DNA from: Cliona cf. orientalis
Taxonomy: Eukaryota > Porifera > Demospongiae > Clionaida > Clionaidae
Assembly (NCBI GenBank): GCA_963930775.1
Contig: OZ005691.1
Location: 3,658,001-3,722,000 of the forward strand
Direction of reading: 5' to 3'
DNA: 64,000 bases
Shown: one piece after another, positions 43,770 through 54,861 of the stretch
How positions within the stretch are numbered: the stretch's first letter is position 1
How the letters are laid out: each line of letters begins with the position of its first letter
Notes under the pieces: generated by a model
Told to the model about the DNA's origin: nothing
What the model saw: only the letters and a program-made list of their open reading frames with translations
Databases searched by the model: none
Program-made: the position numbers and the translations under genes

Positions 43770-46553
43770 ATGGCTGTTGCGCTGGTTAAGAGAGGCTCCT
43801 CATTATGCCAAACGTGTGGCTATAGTAACGGCAATAGAGCGTTTAAGTGTAAGGAATGTGGATGTCCTTTACCAAAGAAAGCAAAGCCCATAGCTGAAAT
43901 TCAATGTGAACCTAAAGATTTCAATAATGATGTTTCTTCGCTACTGACCAGTGGAGTTCTACCAGCAGGTAGTCGTATCTTTTCTGTGAGAGTTAGGAGT
44001 CAGGGCCCTGACTATAGGTATGAGTGAAAACTATATAATAATATTATTATAGAGTGTAAAATTAAATACCATTGTAATTTGCTTTGTTAACCTGAAGGTG
44101 CTTTGTGAGTTGTGTATGTGGACGGTGGAAGTGTCACTTTAGTGAATGTGCAGTTGCAGCTGAAGGAAGAAGCAGGTCTGGTTTAGATACAAATTGCAGC
44201 ACCTGTCAACATGTGAAAGAGGCACAAAAAACACTGTGTAGTTGTGAACAGGGTGTGCACTACCAGCTATGCAGCTCTGTACTCTGCAGTGGTCCATTCC
44301 CTCCAGCAGTGCGAGCAGAATTTGAAGCACACTTGATTAATGGCTGCACTACACTCATTCAGCGTGTTTCTAGCAAGAGCTTTGTAGTAGCTACATCTCC
44401 AACATCAGAATCTCCCTTGGGGTTGCTTCATATACGCATCAGCTCTGGTAATAGTTTCCAGTGCACCTGTAATAAGTACAGGAGATCGTCAACGAGCTTG
44501 GCAAGTGCAACAACTGCTCCAAAACTCTCTAAGCGGTGTATTCACTTCTATTTGTTTCTGTGGGCTGGTCTATCACATGAATCTCTTAGGAAGGAATTCT
44601 CTCTTGGTGAAAATGGTAATCAGTCATGCATGATCATCATAAGAGTTAATATTTTGGTACCTAATAAAATAGCAATAAGGCCATATAAAATAACTTACTT
44701 GATTCTCATCCCCGCCCGTCCCAATTTTTATAAGCCGCCTCTATGAATTTTATTGCTATCGCGCGTGCGCAGTAGCGACCCTTTACCAAATATCTCGAAA
44801 ATATGCTCCAGATACTGCTATTTCTAGTGTCCTGATGAGTAAAAAATAAAAATAAAATGCCTCCTCCCGCCCCTATTTTTTGGAAAAAGGTGGATGAGAA
44901 TCAAGTAAGTTATTTTATATGGCCTAACGGAGACAGCTGCAGTAGGAAGTGATGAACCAACAGGGCAAGAAAAAACTGTTGAAAGTAAGCCAAACTCAAA
45001 AAATAGAACTAATATCAATTAATAGTTAATTATTAGGGAATAAGTGTCAAGAAGAACCAAGTTCTCATGGTGAACAAATGCAAGGTAAAACGAATTAACG
45101 TAATTACAATGATTCTGATGAATATTAAATTTAATACTGTAGCTGCTAAAACCTCTGAGCATGCACCTTCCCGAGTTACATCAACAAGGATCATTCAAGA
45201 AGCACAAGTTATCCCAGAGAGTCCAGAAGATCCTGCTTTAAAGGAAGTCCTGTGTTGTATTCAGTTCAAAGATGCAAATACAGTTCTATTGAATCAACAA
45301 AGTTCTGAGCAATGCAGTGATGCAATGGTCAGTCAATACTAGCGACTATATGCACTGTTACAGTGATTATTACTAATAACAGATATGGGCATCAGAGTAT
45401 TCCCCTGGTGAGACACTATGCAAGGCATGCAACCAGCAGTTATTTGATAAAATGAGATTGCCTGGTAGCCGTGGTAGAACATGGTTGATAAGCAGAAAGG
45501 GATTCCAAGAAGTAACTGTTTTCATAAAGTCATGCAGAAACAAATACTGCCAAGCAAGACACAGCTTTCATGACTGGAAATCAGGTATTATTAATTTTAG
45601 AAATGCAGATTGTTCCTATTCATTAATCTGAATCGATGTGGCATTGCTTCAGGCATGCAGAGGCAGCCACTATTATAAGGGCCTATACATAACTATTATT
45701 ATCGAATGAGTAGCTAACATAGACATAGTACTATACGGCTCATTAAGTCACCAAAACTTCAACATTGATTCACAAGAACACTCCTCATTACCATAATCTT
45801 GTATGAATGCGTTTAGGGTTACTAAACATCAGCAACAAGCTACTTGTATCACTTGAGTTGTTGCTTGAGATGCGAGAGCACATTAGAAGAGGCGAACCGC
45901 CAGGAAATACAGCAAGTGCTGTCATAGTGGCACTGTTAGACCTGCCATCTGCACCAGTATTGACCCCAGAGGAGACGAGATACCTCACAGGCAAACTGTA
46001 TGATGGCTATTTTGCATTTGAAGTCCTCACAAAGAGAGATTGGGATTCTGCAATTTGTGGGATATGTGGAGTGTGCCCTATCTTCGAAAGTGGTGATGGG
46101 AATGCAAAGAACTGTACTCCCCTTGTTGGTGAAATGGTAATATTAAATTTTATTATTATTACTCAGTGCATCACTTCACAGATTTGTGTGTGATAGATTC
46201 AGTGGCCAAGTGAAGAGGAAATTGAAACATTGTCAGAAGAAGTAGACGTAGATAGCTGGTGGAATTTCCTTGAGGGGAAGATCCTGGAAGGGATTGCCTT
46301 TAAGGATATCAAAGAAGAGAAAGTGATTGCTTCTTGTATAGCACCATGGATCCCCCCAGCTTGCAGGGGTCGTATAGTCAATATAGAGCACCTAAAAAGC
46401 AACGCACGGAATCACCACAGCCCTCCAATACGAGCTGGTTGTCCCAAGATACTTGCCACCTTAATTTGTGATGGAATTTATGATCCACTCACACTACTGG
46501 GAGCTATAGATTTGAAATGTATATCACAATTATTTGAAATATGTTTGAGATAA
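43770..46553 (+). CDS. HMGXB3-like protein with zinc ribbon, SWIM finger and cysteine cluster
   Basis: Eight exons (43770-44017, 44098-44615, 44937-44984, 45037-45084, 45143-45327, 45383-45584, 45817-46136, 46203-46553) join in frame to 639 residues. An N-terminal RanBP2-like zinc ribbon reads CQTCGYSNGNRAFKCKECGC. The next exon is cysteine-rich (CVCGRWKCHFSEC, CSTC) and ends with a SWIM-like C-x-C...C-x-H (FQCTCNKY..RCIHFYLFLW). Later come CKACNQQLFD..SCRNKYCQARHSFHDW and LLNISNKLLVSLELLLEMREH, DGYFAFEVLTKRDWDSAICG and ICGVCPIFESGDGNAKNC. This C-terminal half matches my recollection of HMGXB3-like proteins and the CxC clusters linked to KDZ transposases. No HMG box is present. No inverted ends were found, so mobile or host status is open. 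Confidence 0.72.
44679..44924. mobile_element. MITE with GGCCATA...TATGGCC ends and TAA duplication, inside an intron
   Basis: Ends of about 35 bp are inverted ('ccatataaaataacttactt' and its mirror). TAA flanks it at 44676-44678 and 44925-44927. It ends only 12 bp before the 3' splice site of exon 3 of the HMGXB3-like gene, so the element now supplies the branch and pyrimidine region. Confidence 0.85.
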
Positions 46554-47156
46554 CCTGCAGTGCTTTAAAAATGATTGAATCTGGTTGAGTCATCTAAGAC
46601 AGCAAGTACTTGAAAACTGTGCATGAAGTTGAAAATTATTTGAATTCTTAGAAGTTTCTTAAACTGTTTGGAAAGTATTTGACATGCTATTCTGTGTTTT
46701 TTATTTGAAAATATCCACTGTTTGAAGAATAGTATCCAATATTTGAGTATGACAGCTGCACAGAAAAAAGTCTCCAGCCACTTCTTTCTTCGATTCTGTG
46801 TACTAACGATCTTTAGAAACGCTTGCCTTCTTGTTCTTTTCCATCGAAACGTTGGCTGCTGCTCTCGCTCGAGCGTTTTGGCAGCCAGCTAGCTGATTGA
46901 CTTGGTGGGCGGGGCCACGTATTTACCATAAACGGCGAGTATACGGGCTTCCGCGTGCAACGTACGTAGCAACGTTCTTTGCAAAACTTTAGTACGGGCG
47001 ATCCGGGTATATTTTTGCTCATATCTCCATGACTACACGAGCTAGAGACTTCAAATTTGCTGGAGCAATAGTTCAAAGGTTGTAGTTGGTAATGGTGGCC
47101 TTAACTCAAAAATTTTTTCAGCGCATTATGCATGGTTTGCTCGTGGACGGTCACAA
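46554..47156. other. No gene recognised
   Basis: About 600 bp. An AT-rich 3'-UTR-like stretch with repeated 'atttga' is followed by GC-rich sequence. No domain or repeat pair was identified. Confidence 0.5.
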
Positions 47157-47405
47157 ATAGCTAGCTAGCTGCTGGCTAAATACCACTTTCACGGAGACTT
47201 CAGTTGTGAGATGTCAACCAAACTGTCTCAAGATGCCAGAAAACAGCTGGTTTCATGAACTCTTTACTGTATGTTCCATTTTTGTCTGTTAATTAAATTA
47301 ATTAGCACGTGACTGCTCACGTGAAAAATAAATAAAAAGGTCTTGTTTTCTCAAAATTTGATGCGGGCGGGCCTGAGAAACTATTAATTAACGTTGCTTG
47401 GCCTA
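47157..47405. repeat. Dispersed repeat J, copy 2
   Basis: Near-identical to 28124-28385 ('gagacttcagttgtgagatg', 'cacgtgactgctcacgtg'). Confidence 0.8.
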
Positions 47406-47659
47406 TTATACCCTTTCTACTATCTATGCTCGGGCCTTCGGTCTCATAAAACGCATAGACACTGGACTCAGTCTCTAAGTATTAGGTTGGGAAGGAAATC
47501 GAGGCCCATGAGGCCAGGAGTAGTATGCGAACTTCGATTTAATGGGGGTCCCTTCTTCCAGGGAAGGGTCCACGGAACCTAGGATCATTGGACCGAGGGG
47601 GTCCAATCATCCTAGTACTATTGGACCCGGGGTCCCGTAGCGGGGGGTCCAATCATACT

Positions 47660-47880
47660 GCGACACCGGCCTCTCGAAACGCGCGGCGCTTTCGCGCCGA
47701 TCGTTCGATCGACAAAATGCGTCTCTAGCTGTAGCTATGGCCCGAGGCATTAAGGCCACTCTTCTTTGTGCACACGGCCCTACAGTTCTGACCAATCCTG
47801 AGCCTTGTAGTGCGGACTTTCTCTCCGCCCGCGCCGCGCAACCGGGCGCTTCCAAGACGCGTATTCATGCCCTCATGTAA
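47660..47880. repeat. Partial copy of repeat K and following sequence
   Basis: 'cgaaacgcgcggcgctt' through 'agttctgaccaatc' matches 30068-30185. Just upstream (47585-47660) are two 'attggacc...ggtccaat' hairpins. Confidence 0.6.
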
Positions 47881-48360
47881 TGACACGGACTATATGTGAC
47901 CGGATTTGGGAAAACCCTCCGTATAGGATTTTTTCAGAAAATCGAGTTTGATGCATGGTTGATAAGCTCTACCATAGAGCTAACCCGCGTTCAAGTCTTA
48001 GGCCGATCGCGCGCTTCGTTGTGGAGATACAGCGCTTTGTGATCGCGCCACACCCCCAATAATCGAGAAGTTACGGTCTAAAGGCGTTGCTATGCACGCG
48101 TATGGCGTTTCCGCATACTACGCGTGACCCGGAAATAAATGGACCTGGGCGGAGCCGTTCGAAATGAACGTAAAGATCGAGCAAGAGTTGAATTTCGTTG
48201 TTGACAAGGACAGGCGATTGTTCTTAGCTGCCCAAGAAGCTAAAAAGGTAAGCGAACGTACAGTAGATCGATGAATCTAGCTGTATCTAGGTAGAGAATT
48301 CTAATTACCGCCCATAGCAACGGGCTCCGTGTACGGTGGCTGTGCCGACTAGGTGAGTTA

Positions 48361-49133
48361 GGTGCAGTATTGGCTTTTAGCATAATAGCATCTAATAATA
48401 GCATCATGCTATTACCATACATCTCTATACAATTTTTTGCTATTAGCACTGCCTTGCTATTATTGCTAACACACACTCTATGTTCCAGTCCTTGTAATAC
48501 AGTACACTCAATGTGCTTTTGCTATTTTGCTATTCACAGTAAACCTGCTGTATAATACTGAAGTTGTGCTATTTTGCTACCGTTAATCTTAGGAGGCTTG
48601 CTATTTTGCTATTTATGCTATTTTGCTATTTTGTAGTTATGGTCTTAGAAGTCGTGCTATTTTGCTATTCATGCTATTTTGCTATTTATGCTGTTTTGTT
48701 ATTTTGTAGTTAGTGTTATAGGAGGTATGCTAGTTTGTTATTAATGCTATTTTGCTGTTTATGCTATTTTGCTATTTTTAGTTAGTCTTAGAAGCTGTGC
48801 TATTTTAGTTATTATGCTATTTTGCTACTTCAATAGCAAAATAGCAATAATAGCAAAATAGCACCAAAACCATATAACACCTACAGTGTAATAGCAAAAT
48901 AGCACACTATAGATTGGCGAAATGGTGTCAATAGCAAAATAGCAATAATAGCATAATAGCACCAAAACCTAACCCTAAACCTGTAACTTGTAACCAGTAA
49001 CCGTCCTTTGACCTTAACCATTAGCATAAAATAGCATCAGTAAACCTTTATTTGCTATTTATGCTAATAGCATGGTTTTGAAATAGCACAAATAGCACTG
49101 TCAATAGTACTTGCTAAAAGCCAATACTGCACC
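48361..49133. mobile_element. MITE with GGTGCAGTATTGGC ends, TTA duplication and a 'gctattttgctatt' core
   Basis: GGTGCAGTATTGGCTTTTAG and its inversion bound 773 bp. TTA occurs at 48358-48360 and 49134-49136. The core is a degenerate tandem array of 'tgctattttgctatt' that reverses to 'aatagcaaaatagca' near 48835, making a large palindrome. A 3-bp TTA duplication fits PIF/Harbinger. Confidence 0.85.
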
Positions 49134-49429
49134 TTAATGGACTAGGTGGGTCAAAATGAAGGCTTATTTCGCCTTCGTATAGCACGACTAGCCTCCGTAG
49201 AAGACGGCAACAGTTAGAAGAAGGGTTATTGGACATGTATATGACAAAATCTCGAACTACTGTACGTTCGCTCACCTTTTTAGCTTCTTGGGCATCTAAG
49301 AACAATCCGGCGTCTGTCGTTGTCAACAACGAAATTCAACTCTTGCTCGATCTTTACGTACATTTCGAACGGCTCCGCCCAGGTCCATTTAATTATTTAA
49401 ATTTGCTTTTTTTTTCTACTTAGTGTATA

Positions 49430-49858
49430 CCGTAGACTCTGGTTAATAAGCGCATGCGCTTATAGCGGTAAACGGAATGACAGTATGCGCTTAATAAAGG
49501 ATATGCGCTTATATGGCACATAACCACGCCCACAAACGTTTGAGCACGTGATGGATGCAAGGCCCGCTAGCAATCGATCGATCGATCGAGTACTTTAACG
49601 TTTACAGTTGCCGCTCAAGATGACGAGTGCTGGCGATTTGTCGATCTTCTTGTATGATAACGTTATTCGTGGCCATCATTTCTCCAAAGATAGCTGGACT
49701 CCAAATACTTTCCAGCCGGTTAAGGTCAGGTTCATAGAACGCCACGCCTATTAAGCGCATGCGCTTAATAAACAATAGCTTATGACAAGAAGAGGGCATG
49801 CGCTTAATAAATAATGTGCGCTTAATAGCGAGGTGCGCTTAATAACCAGAGTTTACGG
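49430..49858. mobile_element. TA-flanked pogo/Tigger-type MITE
   Basis: CCGTAGACTCTGGTTAATAA and its inversion (ending CCAGAGTTTACGG at 49858) are flanked by TA. Sub-terminal 'tgcgcttaata' repeats occur at both ends. No transposase is present. Confidence 0.82.
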
Positions 49859-49964
49859 TAATTTGACACAATAATTACAGTGTATAATGAGAGGCAAAAA
49901 AATATATATATAATATATAATAATAAAATTAATATCAAAGTAGTTCAAGTATATATGGCTCAAG

Positions 49965-50688
49965 TTAGAATGATCCCTGGCCCTCAGCAATGGCCAGGTC
50001 GATCTCACCACAGGAGGAGCTGATTGGGTGGTGGAGGGAGGATCTAGATCCCCGCAGACACATCACGGCTGAGCGTAAAAGCGAGAAGCTGAGTCGGCAT
50101 CTTAGCCAGTTAATGGTTTTGCTGTACGGCTTGTTGTACTTGTCAGCAATTAGCGATGCAATTCTCTTGTAAACCACTTTTGCTGTCTCACCCATGCCTC
50201 CAGCAGCAGAAAAAAACGAGGGGGGAGAATGATCCATGTTCAATTTCTCTTATTCTTTCATCATAAGCTCTTCTCTTCTCAAGTTCGTTTTTGCGATAGC
50301 ATTGGGCAAGAGAGGTGTTGCGATAGCTCGGTGCGAATGGGTTAAAGACCCGTACATCAAAAAATGCACGTTGCCGATCGCGGCCCCAAAAATTCTCAGC
50401 CACAATGTCAAGGCGGGCTTCTTCTTCTCTGTTCGCTGATCTCTGTGTGAGTCTTTCATCAGTCACAGGCTGTAGGCAAGGTTCGGTGCCAACTCCATGG
50501 CATATTTCTGTCAAAAATTCTGCTGTAATATCTCTGATCTCATTGTGTCGGATCGATGGAAATCCTCCGCGAGAACAGCTCAGAGCATGTTCCACTGTGA
50601 ATTGCTGGTCACAGACACATCGGGAAGGAAGTTGCTCTGGACACCAACTGTATCTCAGACACAAAGCATCACGGAATTTCCGGGTCAC
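49965..50688 (-). pseudogene. Retroelement-like C-terminal fragment (zinc finger plus nuclease-like region), broken
   Basis: The frame reads FRDALCLRYSWCPEQLPSRC, then CVCDQQFTVEHALSCSRGGF, SIRHNEIRDITAEFLTEIC, EARLDIVAENFWGRDRQR and FFDVRVFNPFAPS. It then shifts frame near 50215 into GMGETAKVVYKRIASLIADK..RCRLSFSLLRSAVMCLRGSR. The C-x-C...H-x4-C plus RHN, followed by R.D...F.DVRV, resembles the C-terminal zinc finger and restriction-like endonuclease region of some non-LTR elements; this is tentative. The 5' end fuses to the right arm of element T1, so the fragment was captured or inserted and is not a complete gene. Confidence 0.5.
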
Positions 50689-50960
50689 GCGTAGTATGCG
50701 GAAACGCCATACGCGTGCATAGCAACGCCTTTAGACCGTAATTTCTCGATTATTGGGGGTGTGGCGCGATCGCAAACAAAGCGCTCTATCTCAACAACCA
50801 AGCGCGATCGGCCTATAAGACTTGAACGCGGGTTAGCTCATGGTAGAGCTTATCAACCATGCATCAAACTCAATTTTCTGAAAAAATCCCATACGGAGGG
50901 TTTTCCCAAATCCGGTCACATATAAGAAAATTGTCGCTCTGAAAAATATTTTTCGTTGTA

Positions 50961-51292
50961 TATATATAACAAGTATGTAATTGTTTGATGTCACAATCGT
51001 GGGATAATGTGACTGAACACTAGTACCATCGAGTGCCAGTTAGTATAGCGCGCATGCGCAGATGAAGACCACACCCTCACTGGAGGCCAAGAGTAGCTGA
51101 TCAAACTCACCGTGTAATGGCGAAGTTCTCACTCCGCTCGAACGTCGAATCTACCACCAGATCATGACAAAGATCGAGCAGACATCGCCTCTCGCTTCGC
51201 TCGAGGCTCGCCGAGTCGGTGGCCTGCCGAGAAGGCCTGTCGAAACGCGCGGCACTTGCGCTGCTCGCTCGAGCTCGAGAATGCATCTCTAC
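50961..51292. repeat. Dispersed repeat K, copy 2
   Basis: Same order of blocks as 29792-30121. It begins directly after the T1 element's right flank. Confidence 0.8.
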
Positions 51293-51572
51293 GGCCACTG
51301 GCGTAGGAAGCATGAGTGCACCGGGTGCTGGTGCACCCATGAAATTTCTGAGTGGAACACATGCTAAGTCACACTTTGCTCTGAAGTGTTTTTTTATTCC
51401 CGTTGGAGTGCTGGTTCCGGTGTCACAGGGTAGAACCTCCCCCCGGAAATTTCCTCCGGGGGAGAGAATATCCTAAGTACAAATTCTCCCCCCAGAGAGA
51501 GTATCCTAGTAAATTATCTCCCCCTCCAGGGTAAAACCTCCTCCCTACCAAACTTCACAAGGCATCTCCCCA

Positions 51573-51728
51573 TCAACATTTACAACATTTATGACAAAAT
51601 CCGTCTCCATGAGGAACATTGTTCAGTCCTGCACAGTCCATGTGACTCCAGTTATCACACTCGTCACACCGCTTGCAAAATTCTTGCACATCTCCATGAA
51701 TTCCTTTCCAGTAGAACTCATCTACAAT
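51573..51728 (-). CDS. PHD-finger-like terminal exon (partial gene)
   Basis: After a 'tcattccag' acceptor the minus strand is open for 51 codons to TGA: IVDEFYWKGIHGDVQEFCKR, CDECDNWSHMDCAGL, HGDGFCHKCCKC. The C..C..W.H..C..L...C..C pattern is that of PHD fingers, which read histone tails or end transposase proteins such as the one at 33165-36176. No upstream exon was found to the right, so this may be a gene relic or a transposase tail. Confidence 0.5.
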   Translation of the reverse strand: MVDEFYWKGIHGDVQEFCKRCDECDNWSHMDCAGLNNVPHGDGFCHKCCKC

Positions 51729-52187
51729 CTGGAATGATGATATAAGTAAGTTTTCATCTACTCATGATCATGTAATGACTGATATCTACCGTATTTCTCT
51801 TCATGCATAATTATTTATTATTTCAATATTCCACATTATAGTTGTTACAACTTAAGTGCATGCAGACATCAAGTGGCTATGTACAGACAAACACATTTTC
51901 TATTCTTTTTCTTACCCTGGCTACCCGAGTCTATTCTCTCTCTCTTTATAGTCATGCATAGCTACATTCTCCTGACATTTGTGTTGCTCTTGACACTCTT
52001 CCTGTAGTCCTCCACACTCAGCTTAATTGGAGATGATCATCCTGAGAGATCCATTAGTACCACCATACACTGGACGACAAGCAACCTAAAGAAAAATTTT
52101 CTTCTGCTCGTCTTACTCTCCCTATCAACAGGACACTACCGGAGCTCCAGAAGGTACTATAATCATACTAGACTCAAGAGTAAAAAA

Positions 52188-53102
52188 ATGGTCGACCAGA
52201 AGAGTAGCATTTCCGTGGTTGTCGTCGAAGGAGAGTTTTCCGCCTTACACAGGCTTGGATTTCCCTTCCCTGCTCTTGCCACTATGCAACATGCAGGTTT
52301 GCAACTACGTGACACCTCTTGGGACATTAGAAAGTCATGCACCGGCCTTTCTGTGAGTTTTTTCTGGCCAACTTCGGCTTCGAGTGAAACTCCAGCTAAC
52401 TTAACTAAAAATTCTCTTGCGAATACTAAGTCTAAGAGAAGGAGGAGAAGAAGGCAGAGGAATAAGTCGAAGAAACCTGGTGTTGCTGAGCCTGGCCCGA
52501 TTTTGCCACCCAGGGATGGTTCAGTCTTGGACACTGGACCAGCTAGTTTACCCATTCCAGTTGATGCCCACCTTGGATCTTGCCACCATTCCGCTGCTGT
52601 TGACTCTCTTGACCCTGTTGTATCCACTGATGCTGTTACACAGAACACTCTGAATCAGTCTTTCCCCATTGAATCATTGAAGCCGAGTCATGACATGCAA
52701 GATGTTGTCATTGAACCTGAAATGATACTTGCGAAAAGGACTAGTCTGAGTGATACTATCTTTGGAGACTCGGGGATGCTGCATGATATCTACTATCATG
52801 AGTTGGACAGTAGCACTCCTGGAGTGTGTGTTGTTAGTGATGATGGGAAGCTGACTTGGTCACCAGTCAAGATAACTAGGTCCTATGTGAAAGATGCTGC
52901 CAGTGATCATGACTCTGAGTCAGCTAAGGATTCCTCTTCGGATTCTGAAGACCTGAAGCCATCACAGATTGCTACAATGGATTTTGAGAGTCGGTCTGAT
53001 GTCCCTGGTTTTGAGATTGAGACTCATGATGATGATGCTTTCTGGGTACCGGTTGCTTTCCGCACTCGGGCACGCTTGAAAACGTACGCGTCTAAGTTGT
53101 GA
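52188..53102 (+). CDS. Orphan 304-aa ORF, basic and acidic blocks, possibly LINE ORF1-like
   Basis: An uninterrupted ATG-to-TGA frame. The N-terminus is hydrophobic-mixed (ISVVVVEGEFSALHRLGFPF), followed by a strongly basic KSKRRRRRRQRNKSKK at about 80-96, a Ser/Pro-rich middle and an acidic Ser/Asp-rich region (SESAKDSSSDSEDLKPS). The end is FWVPVAFRTRARLKTYASKL. No domain is recognised. Downstream, near 53221, there is an 'aataacaataataacaata' tail like a LINE 3' microsatellite. An ORF1/Gag-like nucleic-acid-binding protein without a reverse transcriptase is possible; a host nuclear protein is the alternative. Confidence 0.55.
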   Translation: MVDQKSSISVVVVEGEFSALHRLGFPFPALATMQHAGLQLRDTSWDIRKSCTGLSVSFFWPTSASSETPANLTKNSLANTKSKRRRRRRQRNKSKKPGVAEPGPILPPRDGSVLDTGPASLPIPVDAHLGSCHHSAAVDSLDPVVSTDAVTQNTLNQSFPIESLKPSHDMQDVVIEPEMILAKRTSLSDTIFGDSGMLHDIYYHELDSSTPGVCVVSDDGKLTWSPVKITRSYVKDAASDHDSESAKDSSSDSEDLKPSQIATMDFESRSDVPGFEIETHDDDAFWVPVAFRTRARLKTYASKL

Positions 53103-53346
53103 TGCTTTCTCTCCCCCAAAATACTTTTATGTCTTATAAATTATTTGAATATCGTCTGTCTTGTATATTACTAGCTATACTGCAGTGCTGCACCTATTGT
53201 GGTGTGTATTTCCATTCAATAACAATAATAACAATATACTCTTGCTAGACTGTATAGCCATGTAGAGGTAATATGCTGCTAACTTTTAATGCAGGGTAAG
53301 GAAATGCACGACTGAACTATAGCTAATATTATACAATGAAATGAAC

Positions 53347-54332
53347 CCTTGACCATCTCCCCAGTAGCTGCATAGTGTAATGGTGCATGTGGTAAAAGGT
53401 CGTCAATAGAATGCGTACACATCGATCGATGCTCGCCCCAGAAATCATGGAGGTGGCGTCTAAGATCGACTCTCAGCCTTGACAGCGACAAGTTTCGATG
53501 CTTCAATCACAGAAACGAACTCGACAGTACAGTATTCCTTCCGAACTTCAAGTTGGTCACGCTGCTGCAGTCGCGCGCGGGCCAGCCCCTTGTGACAATG
53601 CGTGCTATATATAGCGCAAGGCTAGCTTTATTTATCCACGACATTACGTAAGCCAAGAAAACACGTGAAGTTCAACCAACAGTACTTCTCAGAGAAAGTA
53701 GCGCTCAGCTTGTAATGTATTCGCTGGATACACGTGTAAGATACTCTACATATTTACTGATTTTTAAGTCCCAGAAAGGCTCCAGCGAGGCCCTGAATTT
53801 TCTCATAATTACCTCATAGATTACACCATAGGTTTCATCATAATTACACCATAATTACCTCATAACCACAGAAAAGTAAATTGCTACTGGGGAGATAATG
53901 AACAACTCAGAGATTACGTCCAGAGTCCCTCACGAATACGCCGCCATAAATTCGAACTAGGACACATCGACAAACTGCGCATGCTCCGTATACGCGTACA
54001 ATATTGGGGCGCGCGGCTTGAGCCGGTTAACCTTCACCTGCCACGTGCTCGATTGAATAGGGAAATCCCCCCGAGTGCGAGCTCGCCAAAGAAAGCGAAC
54101 CGAGAAAATCGCCATATCTCATCGATAGTCCACGATGTCTTCTACGCTAGGTTCGAATTCTGGGTCCCAACAACCTTTCATGCGCGCTAAACATTTTGAA
54201 ACAGTTTCACAGGAATTACATCATAAGTTTCATCATAGGTTTCATCATCATTTCATCATCATTTCGTCATAATTTCATCATAGCGAGAGCCGAATTCTTT
54301 GTTTCTAATTGGGACTCTGGACGTAATAACGT
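53347..54332. repeat. Dispersed repeat I, copy 2
   Basis: Homologous to 25277-26165, with an expanded 'tcatcataattaca' region near 53810-53860 and 54210-54290. Confidence 0.7.
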
Positions 54333-54662
54333 AACTAGAGCTCTGTAGAGCACATACCCCGCGCGCTGCAGTGTCGACGATCTTTACCTACATATTGTGC
54401 CAGGTTGTGCGCATGAGCAGAAAGCACATGGTGGGTAGTGTCCAAGGCATGGCCAACAAAATGCAGCATTTGCGATGCTTGTGGACCTTGCCAAACGATT
54501 CGAATTTGAAGCATAATGAAGCCAGTTTTCGACGATATCGACGGATATACTGTACTTACGAGTTGCTCAGATTCCTAGATCTCCAGATCCGGCGATTTTT
54601 GTGCTAACAATAACAACAGACACAACCGATCACTTTACCCCTTGCGCATGCGCGCGGGGTAA
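54333..54662. repeat. Repeat F, uninterrupted copy
   Basis: It extends from 'actagagctctgtagagcac' to 'gcgcatgcgcgcggggtaat', the inverse of the outer parts of 31970-32786. It lies just upstream of the cadherin exon. Confidence 0.7.
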
Positions 54663-54861
54663 TTAGTTTTGGAGTAGGCTAATGCTAAGTATTCAGGGGG
54701 CTATAGCATTAATATCCAGTGGACATAATATTTCATAATTACAGCAATATAAAATTAATTTTAATGCATAATGCCTGATGAATTGGTTGCAGGGGTATAC
54801 CTATTCTTTTGAACTCTGAAACTAAAGTGTTGATATACAAAATCATGTGCTAATCTTGCAG

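Larger units (their letters stand above)
47895..50920. mobile_element. Element T1, large copy with nested insertions
   Basis: The TGTGACCGGATTTGGG end at 47895 and its inversion ending at 50920 are flanked by TA (TATA). The arms match over about 235 bp (to 50684 on the right), and the left arm continues homologous to copy 1 (1593-2261). Inside are a MITE at 48361-49133, an inverted partial T1 arm at about 49137-49390, the tail of a tandem-array MITE (49389-49427), a pogo-type MITE (49430-49858) and a broken retroelement-like gene fragment (49965-50688). It is a 3-kb composite. Confidence 0.8.

Noticed and set aside
50188-50688. Complete functional gene
   Set aside because: It is fused at its 5' end to a T1 arm and frameshifted near 50215, so only a C-terminal relic remains.
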